Shown here: positions 52,401 to 62,800 of the stretch, piece after piece
Layout: each line of letters starts with the position of its first letter
How positions within the stretch are numbered: position 1 is the stretch's first letter
Assembly (NCBI GenBank): GCA_035771165.1
Contig: JAWNZC010000354.1
Span: 2,301,001 to 2,365,000 of the forward strand
Length of the DNA stretch: 64,000 nucleotides
Origin: Paragorgia papillata
Lineage: Eukaryota; Cnidaria; Anthozoa; Scleralcyonacea; Coralliidae
Direction of reading: 5' to 3'
The notes under the pieces: model-generated
The model's database searches: none
Told to the model about the DNA's origin: nothing
What the model saw: only the letters and a program-made list of their open reading frames with translations
Position numbers and translations under genes: made by a program

Positions 52401-55400
52401 GTTCATCACTGCAGAGTGCAGTTAGCCTGCCACTAGAAACAAACTAAAAATATTTAATATCTAAACCCGTTAATTTAATAAAACCAAGAACAATTTATCT
52501 CCCTGCGATGCCATAATTCGTAAATATGCGTGCATAAAGTTGTTTAAAACCACACCGCCGGTTTATTGATTTGTTCTTATAAGCTAGACTGTATACTCCT
52601 GCACAGAGTAAACATGAGATATTCCATTATTTTCATATTATATACAACTGAGCATTTATTTACTCCATTTCTAGGACAGTGGAAGATAATCTGCGAGCGC
52701 ATTTTATGACAAATTACTTATCTGCCAGCACGATTGATCACGCTGGCAGAACGAACTTGGGAGTGTGTGGGCGAGCGTGATTGCCTCATTGAAAGCACTG
52801 ACGCTCAGCACCTGGCTGCCGAGCATACAAAAATTTCAGATTTTTTGTACACTCGGCATCTGGCTGCCAAGTGTACAAAATTTTAAGCTAAATATTCTCA
52901 GTTAAGATAAAAAACTGCTTAAAATAAAAACAGCACTGGTTTATATTGATGACTTCCTGTTGCATTTCCTGGGTCAATTTTAACAGTCTATTATCATAAA
53001 AATGAACTTCAAACCAATGTTTTAAGTGTCATTTGTGGTTTTCATCTGCACAACTAGCATAAAGTTTGAGATTTTGTAGTGTTTATCCCAATATTGCCGT
53101 GCCAGAACATGCAGTCGACGTCCCCGTGAGCAAACGAACACTATTTTGCATTTTCAACGATTTTGGCTAGTCTTTTAATAATACGAATATCAATTAAACA
53201 ATATCCAGCAAGACAATACAGTTCATCACTGCAGAGTGCAGTTAGCCTGTCACTAGAAACAAACTAAAAATATTTAATATCTAAACCCATTAATTTAATA
53301 AAACCAAGAACAATTTATCTCCCTGCGATGCCATAATTCGTAAATATGCGTGTATAAAGTTGTTCAAAACCACACCGCCGGTTTATTGATTTGTTTTTAT
53401 AAGCTAGACTGTATACTCCTGCACAGAGTAAACATGAGATATTCCATTATTTTCATATTATATACAACTGAGCATTTATTTACTCCATTTCTAGACAGTG
53501 GAAGATAATCTGCAAGCGTATTTTATGACAAATTACTTATCTGCCAGCACGATTGATCGCGCTGGCAGAACGAACTTGGGAGTATGTGGGTGAGCGCGAT
53601 TGCCTCATTGAAAGCACTGACGCTCAGCACCTGGCTGCCAAGCGTACAAAAATTTCAGATTTTTTGTATGCTCCAGTGCTTTCAATGAATAAAATACACC
53701 AGCACGATGATCGCGCTCGCCAGAGCAGATTTCACAACTGAGCAGCGCAATTTGGTTTTTCTTGAAAAACAGCACTGGTTTATGTTGATGACTTCCTGTT
53801 GCATTTCCTGGGTCAATTTTAACAGTCTATTATCATAAAAATGAACTTCAAACCAATGTTTTAAGTGTCATTTGTGGTTTTCATCTGCACAACTAGCATA
53901 AAGTTTGAGATTTTGTAGTGTTTATCCCGATATTGCCGTGCCAGAACATGCAGTCGACGTCCCCGTGAGCAAACGAACACTATTTTGCATTTTCAACGAT
54001 TTTGGCTAGTCTTTTAATAATACGAATATCAATTAAACAATATCCAGCAAGACAATACAGTTCATCACTGCAGAGTGCAGTTAGCCTGTCACTAGAAACA
54101 AACTAAAAATATTTAATATCTAAACCCATTAATTTAATAAAACCAAGAACAATTTATCTCCCTGCGATGCCATAATTCGTAAATATGCGTGTATAAAGTT
54201 GTTCAAAACCACACCGCCGGTTTATTGATTTGTTTTTATAAGCTAGACTGTATACTCCTGCACAGAGTAAACATGAGATATTCCATTATTTTCATATTAT
54301 ATACAACTGAGCATTTATTTACTCCATTTCTAGACAGTGGAAGATAATCTGCGAGCGTATTTTATGACAAATTACTTATCTGCCAGCACGATTGATCGCG
54401 CTGGCAGAACGAACTTGGGAGTGTGTGGGTGAGCGCGATTGCCTCATTGAAAGCACTGACGCTCAGCACCTGGCTGCCGAGCGTACAAAAATTTCAGATT
54501 TTTTGTACGCTCGGCATCTGGCTGCCAAGTGTACAAAATTTTAAGCTAAATATTCTCAGTTAAGATAAAAAACTGCTTAAAATAAAAACAGCACTGGTTT
54601 ATATTGATGACTTCCTGTTGCATTTCCTGGGTCAATTTTAACAGTCTATTATCATAAAAATGAACTTCAAACCAATGTTTTAAGTGTCATTTGTGGTTTT
54701 CATCTGCACAACTAGCATAAAGTTTGAGATTTTGTAGTGTTTATCCCAATATTGCCGTGCCAGAACATGCAGTCGACGTCCCCGTGAGCAAACGAACACT
54801 ATTTTGCATTTTCAACGATTTTGGCTAGTCTTTTAATAATACGAATATCAATTAAACAATATCCAGCAAGACAATACAGTTCATCACTGCAGAGTGCAGT
54901 TAGCCTGTCACTAGAAACAAACTAAAAATATTTAATATCTAAACCCATTAATTTAATAAAACCAAGAACAATTTATCTCCCTGCGATGCCATAATTCGTA
55001 AATATGCGTGTATAAAGTTGTTCAAAACCACACCGCCGGTTTATTGATTTGTTTTTATAAGCTAGACTGTATACTCCTGCACAGAGTAAACATGAGATAT
55101 TCCATTATTTTCATATTATATACAACTGAGCATTTATTTACTCCATTTCTAGACAGTGGAAGATAATCTGCAAGCGTATTTTATGACAAATTACTTATCT
55201 GCCAGCACGATTGATCGCGCTGGCAGAACGAACTTGGGAGTATGTGGGTGAGCGCGATTGCCTCATTGAAAGCACTGACGCTCAGCACCTGGCTGCCAAG
55301 CGTACAAAAATTTCAGATTTTTTGTATGCTCCAGTGCTTTCAATGAATAAAATACACCAGCACGATGATCGCGCTCGCCAGAGCAGATTTCACAACTGAG

Positions 55401-57886
55401 CAGCGCAATTTGGTTTTTCTTGAAAAACAGCACTGGTTTATGTTGATGACTTCCTGTTGCATTTCCTGGGTCAATTTTAACAGTCTATTATCATAAAAAT
55501 GAACTTCAAACCAATGTTTTAAGTGTCATTTGTGGTTTTCATCTGCACAACTAGCATAAAGTTTGAGATTTTGTAGTGTTTATCCCGATATTGCCGTGCC
55601 AGAACATGCAGTCGACGTCCCCGTGAGCAAACGAACACTATTTTGCATTTTCAACGATTTTGGCTAGTCTTTTAATAATACGAATATCAATTAAACAATA
55701 TCCAGCAAGACAATACAGTTCATCACTGCAGAGTGCAGTTAGCCTGTCACTAGAAACAAACTAAAAATATTTAATATCTAAACCCATTAATTTAATAAAA
55801 CCAAGAACAATTTATCTCCCTGCGATGCCATAATTCGTAAATATGCGTGTATAAAGTTGTTCAAAACCACACCGCCGGTTTATTGATTTGTTTTTATAAG
55901 CTAGACTGTATACTCCTGCACAGAGTAAACATGAGATATTCCATTATTTTCATATTATATACAACTGAGCATTTATTTACTCCATTTCTAGACAGTGGAA
56001 GATAATCTGCGAGCGTATTTTATGACAAATTACTTATCTGCCAGCACGATTGATCGCGCTGGCAGAACGAACTTGGGAGTGTGTGGGTGAGCGCGATTGC
56101 CTCATTGAAAGCACTGACGCTCAGCACCTGGCTGCCGAGCGTACAAAAATTTCAGATTTTTTGTACGCTCGGCATCTGGCTGCCAAGTGTACAAAATTTT
56201 AAGCTAAATATTCTCAGTTAAGATAAAAAACTGCTTAAAACTGTTAAGATAAATAATCATTACCTTTGTGTCTCATTTTTTCTGTCATGTGTTTCATGTT
56301 TATCTAAAAAAGAAAGTGCAGAGTTCACTCAAACTGTGGCAGTACTAGTCCATTCCTAGAGTCCTAGTAACAGCCAGGGATGATTCAGTCACTCAGTAGG
56401 CAAGGTGAAAACACTTAGACAGATATATATATATATACTGTACCATGTCTCACTATATTACAATCATGAAACCTTTTAATATCACAAGTTATATACCAGA
56501 TTTACTAGGTTTTGGCCAGATCAATGTTACCAAGGTCACTGTGGAGCTAAGCAACTGGAGTCTCAATAGTCATCAATTGACAGACACAAATCAATACCAA
56601 CTAGACGATCAATTTCTATGGATTGATTGTTCTATTTATTGATTGGCCACCACACCAGAGTCCATGGAAAGTTTGTAAAATGCAGCACAACAGGAATCAA
56701 ATTTCAACTACTATATTATAGAAGCATCTCGTGAAAATTGCACAAGCTTCTGGTTACCAGGGTCATTTAGTAGCGATTACAATCCGGTTTCATGCATTCT
56801 TCACTGAATCTGCATTAAAATCCACAATGAAAGGGCAATTTTTTTGAAAATTGTGCAGTCACTACAATTTCTCACAAAAATTGCATGACCACAGGAAATT
56901 CTTATAAAAAATCGCAAAACAGATATATCCGTTGTGCAATACAAACTTTAATTTCCATTCTGGCTTTGCATTTAAACGATTTTCTAGGCTGGGAAGCTTT
57001 GTTGCAATGTTATCCAAATGTTTAGGCCAGAATTTTTAACTGATCTAGTTATTTAATATAGTTTTATACCACGTAGCTGCACAAATATTGGACAATAAAG
57101 AAAACCAGAAAGAAAATTGAGTATTGCGAGTGCCACCAAATGCAAGCCATATAACAAATAGCATTATACAAAATAGCCAAACACATGTGCAGCTGACTCA
57201 GCTCAAACAATATGTACTTCTTGTCACTTCACAGTTGCCACGTGAAGCCATCAAACACAAATCACAATTTCCCCTTTGCTGGAAAACCCTCTAACCTTTT
57301 TCTTGACCTATTAGTGAATTCATGTAAAGTATTAAAACACTACTAACTTACAGTAAGATTATTAAGTAAACACACAATCAAAATACTAACCGTCGGTGTC
57401 TTCCGTGGCATTCACATCGTCTTCCTTTTCTTTGCTTTCTTCGCCTGTTTTATCCTCACTGGTCTTTTCATCTTCCTTATCATCGCTTTCCATAGCTTGT
57501 TCCTTCTCTTGTTCTTCAGTTTTCTCGTCTGTGGTTTCCTGAGCTACAGTGTTCTTATCTTCCTTTTCACCTGGGTCGGTTGACGAAGCGTCTTCCACCA
57601 TGAGTTCAGATGGTGGTTCCGACGTCACCTCGGCAATCAAAGTACTCGATTCTTCTTTCCCATTTTCAGTTATGTCTTCCTTCTTATCAGGAACAGCTGC
57701 AGCTGGTTCTTCGTTGGTTTCTTTCTCCTCTGTAGCCATTTCAACAGGATCGTCGTCCAGTGCGGCCGTCAACCGATCGACCAAAACTTGCTTCAGACCT
57801 TTGGCATCGAGACCTCTTTTGGTCAGCTCGGACCGCAGTTCAGAGACCTTGAGCTTTTTCACAGCGGATGAATCCAAGTTGCTCAT
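38624..57886 (-). CDS. HNRNPU: hnRNP U (SAF-A)-like nuclear RNA/DNA-binding protein
   Basis: Twelve exons splice in frame: 57886-57391, 56303-56264, 51765-51698, 50641-50502, 46157-46061, 45866-45754, 42294-42139, 41246-41139, 40893-40771, 40284-40159, 39894-39726, 39246-38624. The product is 752 residues. A SAP DNA-binding motif lies at ~9-43 ([20 protein letters not shown]), then an acidic Glu/Asp/Lys region to ~200. A SPRY domain spans ~203-370 ([41 protein letters not shown]). A polynucleotide-kinase-like P-loop domain follows: Walker A G412-T420 (GLPASGKST), [38 protein letters not shown]. The C-terminal exon is rich in RGG, then Gly/Tyr/Gln. The family scaffolds chromatin and binds nascent RNA. 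Domain order fits HNRNPU, UL1 and UL2 equally; the symbol stands for the family. The start ATG directly precedes the SAP domain; an upstream open frame lacks ATG. Introns contain many repeats, including the satellite at 51895-56246. Confidence 0.93.
40913..41120. repeat. degenerate CAAA-rich repeat
   Basis: Mixed AAAC and AAGCAACCAAGA units. The right end is 19 bases from the donor of hnRNP U exon 8 (41139) and the left end is 20 bases from the acceptor of exon 9 (40893), so nearly the whole 245-base intron is repeat. Confidence 0.85.
41957..42104. mobile_element. fold-back element
   Basis: TATTAACC and TACGGGAAAATATCAGACC on the left match GGTCTGATATTTTCCCGTA and GGTTAATA on the right. It ends 35 bases from the donor of hnRNP U exon 7. 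Confidence 0.65.
43088..43458. mobile_element. probable TIR element containing a 34-G run
   Basis: The ends CAGGCCCGTTGGAAGC and CAGGCCCGTCGGAGGG (right reverse-complemented) are inverses for about 13 bp. The interior carries GGGGGTATGCCCCCCGGAAA, which resembles GGGGGCATGCTCCCCTGGAA at 46425-46445. An uninterrupted run of G occupies 43391-43424 near the right end. It lies in hnRNP U intron 6. Confidence 0.55.
43740..44200. repeat. diverged tandem minisatellite (~110-160 bp unit)
   Basis: The motif AAGCTCAGGC(A/T)GGAATGG…TTAAG(T)ACTTGTT, followed by AATAAAATAATAA, recurs at about 43780, 43892, 44010 and 44167. Single diverged pieces also lie near 44735 and 51630. All are in hnRNP U introns. 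Confidence 0.6.
45104..45245. mobile_element. family C element, partial copy
   Basis: Shares AAAAGTAGTGTGCTGCGTAG, ATCGAAATATAGTAA and TTTCGAGCAAAGGTCCTTCG with 18257-18470 but lacks most of the second arm. Confidence 0.65.
46376..46500. repeat. dispersed repeat end (GGGGCGTTGGAGCGAC…)
   Basis: A C/G-rich stretch with GGGGGGTCCAGGGGCATGCT and CCCCTGGAAAATTTTGAAAT, similar to 43140-43175. Another likely terminus of this sort (CAGGGACGTAGCCAGAGGGG) stands at 58678. Boundaries are not clear. Confidence 0.4.
47993..48232 (-). pseudogene. non-LTR retrotransposon ORF C-terminal fragment
   Basis: The minus-strand 79-residue frame contains [20 protein letters not shown] and [13 protein letters not shown]. 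This is the NLR…KRSFSY-GA--WN pattern at the C terminus of many non-LTR retrotransposon proteins. No reverse-transcriptase core is found upstream, so this is a 5'-truncated remnant in hnRNP U intron 4. Confidence 0.6.
49889..50488. mobile_element. pogo/mariner-like non-autonomous element
   Basis: The left end is CAGTGGAGCCTCGCTATAAT and the right end (reverse-complemented) CGGTGGAGCCTCGCTATAGT, followed on both sides by degenerate GTTATA motifs. CAGTGGA-CCTCG-TATAA ends are typical of pogo-like Tc1/mariner elements. About 600 bp with no transposase. The right end is 14 bases from the exon 4 donor of hnRNP U (50502). Confidence 0.65.
51354..51487. mobile_element. family C element, partial copy
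   Basis: Left part ATCGAAATATAGTAACTTAG through CGAAGGCCCTTCGTCAGAGG, then directly CTACGCAGCACGCTACTTTT. It therefore has one arm and the opposite terminus of the 18257-18470 element. Confidence 0.75.
51895..56246. repeat. dimeric higher-order satellite in hnRNP U intron 2
   Basis: Monomers beginning CAGCACTGGTTTATATTGAT start at 52111, 52931, 53770, 54589 and 55428, so they alternate between about 820 and 839 bp. The first ~650 bp of every monomer are nearly identical. The last ~170 bp come in two alternating types: one ends with a TGTACGCTCGGCATCTGGCT hairpin and AAGCTAAATATTCTC, the other with CCAGTGCTTTCAATGAATAA and CGCGCTCGCCAGAGCAG. The true unit is therefore a dimer of about 1,658 bp, present about 2.5 times and preceded by a partial piece with 48-bp subrepeats (51910-52015). 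The two later dimers are almost the same; the first differs slightly more. A 62-codon frame at 53553 recurs unchanged at 55211 but has no family resemblance. Confidence 0.9.
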
Positions 57887-59866
57887 GTTAACGAGAAAAT
57901 ACGAAAAGAAACGACCGAATTTGAAAGGATAAAAAAGATTTACAACTACTGAATAGTTCGACGACCGACACACTACCACATGTAATCAAAAGCCCCCAGC
58001 AAAGACAGCAAAGGATCAAGGGAATTGTGGGCGCGAAATTTTAGACCAAACAAAGCTCTGACTTAGTCATTAAAAATAGGCAAAAAATAAGGTCAAAAAA
58101 AAGATTTTTCCCAAATAAATTATGGGAAAATTAAAATGGATACGTTAGCTTCGTGTGGGGATTAAGTTTTAAACTTTTAGGTTTCTTGTCAAGTCTTTTT
58201 TGGCTAATTTGTGAGGCCATATAGAGGTTGCTCAAACGTAAAGCAGGCTGGGGTCTGGGACTGGCGAAGAGCAAGTAATTAAATCCAATGGGCCAAAAGA
58301 CGATGAGGAACTCGAGAATGAAAGCACGACGAAATCATGAAAGGCATCATTGTGCGCATCTACAGCACTTTGGGGTACAGAAAATAGCCATTGCAGCATG
58401 ATAAGGACGTTTATGCTTGAATTTATTCACACCAAAACAACTATCAGTAAATACTTTCCAATGATGAAATCTGACTCCGATTGGACATATTATATTATAT
58501 AAAACGAGTTCACTGTATAAAACACAACAATGGAAGTTGAACATGGTGTCATATGCTTTGCGACCTCAAATCAGCTCAAATAACAACTAAACATTGTTTA
58601 TCATGCTAAGATGGATTAAGTAAGCACGAACTTCGTTCCTTACCAAAGTTGATCGTTTTAAAACATTATCTTCCAATCAGGGACGTAGCCAGAGGGGGAG
58701 CGGTCGCTCCCCCCGTTTGCATGATGAAATTTTGTTTTGAACACTCGTACTCAGATGCACACTGCACAGGTGATTTACCCAGCGGTTATTGACTGGATCT
58801 CAGTCGCTCTTCTGACGCTAGTGACTAATAATATGAAATGGTACCTTAAATAAATAAATAATAACCCTTGATCACATTGCTAAACGAAAAACAACAATAT
58901 AAAATTCCCGATTTCCCTCGATGGCAATCAGTGATGTCATTAACTGTTGCATTACAACATTTGATTAATTTAAGGCAGAATCCTTTTTGCCCGAATGACA
59001 AGACCAGTTTTGCCCGAATACAGCCAATTTTTCGGCAACTGGGGGGCTGCATATCATAAACACACTTAGGAAAATCTATTGAAGAAATGCGTAAATAAGC
59101 TAACAAGTTGTCAGAATCCAATCTGATAACTGCATTTTTGACCAGTGCCTGGAAAAACAGTGCTGCAAAGTTACGAATTGACGCGGTAAACAGAAAAACA
59201 CAGTGGGGTTGTGAAAATCATGCGCGTTGCAGACGCACTCCCTTCCCCGTGGAATAAATAATATTATAAAATATTATTATATTATAAAACATTGAAAATG
59301 CGCATGTATAAAAATTGTTGGGTTTTTTCAGCTTTTAATTTCTTGCGTAACTTGGTTCGCAAAAAAATGAGTCCATCTCACACTCATTAATAATTCATGA
59401 GGAAAACAGGACATACCGTGTCGGTGGTTTGGATGTCGGAAGAAGGCATTACATAAATTAAGCAAACGTTTACCTATTTTTTTCTTTTTATAATGATCGT
59501 TTGGGATGCTATACCAACACTCATACGAGTGTTCCATCAAGATATCGAAACACCTCGAAGTTTATTAAAAAAACTTGGTTTTCAACAGACGTCTCATTGG
59601 ATATCCCGATGAAACACTACTCCTAGTCATGATATGTTACGTCAACTTCTTCCGGACTAAATTAATAGTTGTTTTTGGAACAACGCAATTTTTATCGTGT
59701 CACTGTTTTACTCTGGCTAACGCCAAAATGCTTTTCAGAATTTATGCACTTTTCATAAACATCATATGTAGTTAAAATATCCCCAGCTGTGCGGCTGTTT
59801 CACAATCAAAGCATCTTTCGGGTAACACCGCTGAATAGACTGACCACATTCAGAATGCATTATTTG
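57887..59866. other. intergenic between hnRNP U start and AP-4 mu end
   Basis: Should contain the hnRNP U promoter just above 57886; no TATA-type motif stands out. A repeat terminus (CAGGGACGTAGCCAGAGGGG, 58678) is the only recognised element. The several 60-90 residue frames have no family resemblance. Confidence 0.45.
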
Positions 59867-62800
59867 TCATAATCGTATCACATACGAATCACTGGGAGAG
59901 AAAAAAAAAGAAAAAAGAAAATTGGAGTTATTAGAGAACCAGACCCATTTGATTCCGCGCGAACAAACGAACAGACAAACGAACAAACAAACGAACAGAC
60001 AAACGAACAGACAAACGAATAGACAAACGAACAGACAAACGAATAGACAAACGAATAGACAAACGAATAGACAAACGAATAGACAAACGAATAGACGAAC
60101 GAACGAACGAACGAACGAACGAACGAACGAACGAACGAACGAACGAACGAACGAACGAACGAACGAACGAACGAACGAACGAACGAACGAACGAACGAAC
60201 GAACGAACGAACGAACGAACGAACGAACGAACGAACGAACGAACGAACGAACGAACGAACGAACGAACGAACGAACGAACGAACGAACGAACGAACGAAC
60301 GAACGAACGAACGAACGAACGAACGAACGAACGAACGAACGAACGAACGAACGAACGAACGAACGAACGAACGAACGCCAATTATTGGTGTCAAGCACTG
60401 GCACAATAAATCACGGTTACCTGTAAGTAATTAGTCTTGTCCATTTCGTAGTATGAGTAATCTTGTCAACACCACCTGAGACTCTGAGAGACTTGACTTG
60501 AGCTCTTGAGCAGACAAACAGCGGTATTTCAAATCGCAAACTGTAAAAAAATAAATTCCTTTAGTCTTAACATGTGTTGGGTGGAAATACTGTAACTAGA
60601 AAGAAGAAACAAAAAGAAAAAAGAATACATTTCAAATTGAGCATAAAATATTATGAACAGAGCAGCAGTTCGTACCTAACAGAATCCAATTCAAGCTTGT
60701 ACAAAGTGCTGACTCCAAAGGATCCGTTGAGCTAAAAAATAAACCACACACACAATCTCTTACATAAAGGGGATATTACACGGTGGCGAGAAGATATGGA
60801 TTTTATGTTCGAGTGGCAAGGACAATATCTGAATATAATAGTATATTGCTCTTGCCACGAGAACATAAAATCCATATCTTTGAGCAACCGTGTAATGTTC
60901 TATTTATTATATGGATAATGAAATTACGCGTGGAAGTGATGTTGATAAACTGAGTTCAATGCAAAAACTACAACCGCTTGACTTAAAACTTTTAGAAAAT
61001 ACTGACAAATGAAAAATACAACGGCTTATTCGAATACGTTATTTTACGTGAAAAACTGTATAGGCCATTATCAAAATCACATGATATGGTTCATACATAT
61101 ATTATTCTGGAAGGACAAAATTTTATAATGCCATCGATATCGGGAAAAAAGTGCTTCAGGATTTGAGTAAACAACAGCTGTAATGGCAAAACATGATAAA
61201 CTGATCCTACATCACTTTCTCAATGAGATTGATGCCATATTAAACATTTTGTCCTTCCAGCATAATATATGTATGAACAATATCACGTGAACTGGCTCAA
61301 ATTTACTTCATTCGAAACTTGCGGCAAAAGGAGTGACATATCGACAAGTCAAAATTTACGGTTCCCGGATGTAGTGAAATATGGATTCTACGAGTGTTTT
61401 AGTTGCTAGTAAAATACTCTTCTCCATATAATAATACAAAATATATAATCCTTATCGCTGACCTGAACTGCGCGAAAAATAAGCGAAAAACGAGAAAAAA
61501 AATACGGGAGAAAAGAGACGTAAAAAACAGATTCGCTACTTAAACTGTCATATTTCAACGTACCCTTCCTTCACAACTTTTTTGTATCTCTCTTCGTTTT
61601 CAAGATATTCCAGTTTGTTTGATATATAAATGAGATGGTCTCTGACATCAGGAGAAGGGTACAGTATTTTCACACCTAGCAAAATCAGTTATATCTCCAA
61701 GTTTGTTCAACGAAATCACTTGAAACTGTGCACATAAAATCGCCTTGAGACCCTAAGCATTTTAAGTTGAGCAATCAGAGAGGTAAGTGATTTTGTAATG
61801 TGTGAAATATTGTACCCTGCTCCTGACGTCAGAGACCATCTCATTTACATATCAAACAAACTGAAATATTTTCAAAACGAAGAAAGATACAAAAAAGTTG
61901 TAAAGATCTTCTATTACAATTTTACGAGTTCTTTCAAATTAGACAAACTTAAGTTTCATTGCCAATGTCCTTTAAAATCTGATGCTGCACAGAAAGAGTT
62001 TATACGGCCTATACGGGACTACAGTATAGACCACTTTCATAATGGCCGCCGCTTTAAATATTCTTTTATGTGCATCTAAATTAGCCTTTCTAGCCTCGTT
62101 AGGGAGCAAAGATTCTTTTGAATTGCAGACACGCAAACGAGGCCAGAAAGGCTTACTAAGATGCACACAAAAGAATATTTAAATTGGTCGTCATTATGAA
62201 AGAGGTCTATTTAGCTACGCTGAAAAGTTATCACCCAGAGTAGACTACAGTTAGATTACACTACCTTGAACATTGCTTTTACAATTGTACCTCCTTGAAG
62301 CTTGCCAAGGTTCCATATGACCAGATTTTTTGCTTTAGAGAATTCAATAACTTGTCCACTGCAAGATACGCTAATATACATACAGAAAATAAAAGGATTA
62401 TTTTGTATTTTCACTCGTAATCCACACGCAAAAAAGTTAAAACTAGCTTCCAAAAATGTGACCAACGTACGCAATAAATAAATAAATAAATAAATAAGTT
62501 ATTTAAGAAATATGCTCAGTCCAAATAGGAAAACGTTGCCGTGATATTAGACTGTATGTAAGGGCACTGCGGCCAGTCAAGGTTTCAAGCATATGTTTCC
62601 ATGTACGCCACTTCAGTTTGTACACATATGTACAAGTATACGTATAATAGGTACATGTGTAGATGTCGTGTCATGTGTGTGTGTCTCTCTGTGTTGCGCG
62701 TTGTGCACGTGAGTGTATTTGCGCGTTGTGCACGTGAGTGTACATGTGAGTGTACATGCGAATGTGCATGTGAGTGTGCATGTGAGTGTGCATGTGAGTG

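Noticed and set aside
51895..56246. CRISPR-like or coding repeat array
   Set aside because: Units are over 800 bp without spacer organisation, and the repeated 62-codon frame has no family match; the context is a eukaryotic intron.
59867..60434. Open frames of 157-179 residues (VRSFVRSF, TNERTNER) on both strands
   Set aside because: They are translations of the (GAAC)n array in an AP-4 mu intron.
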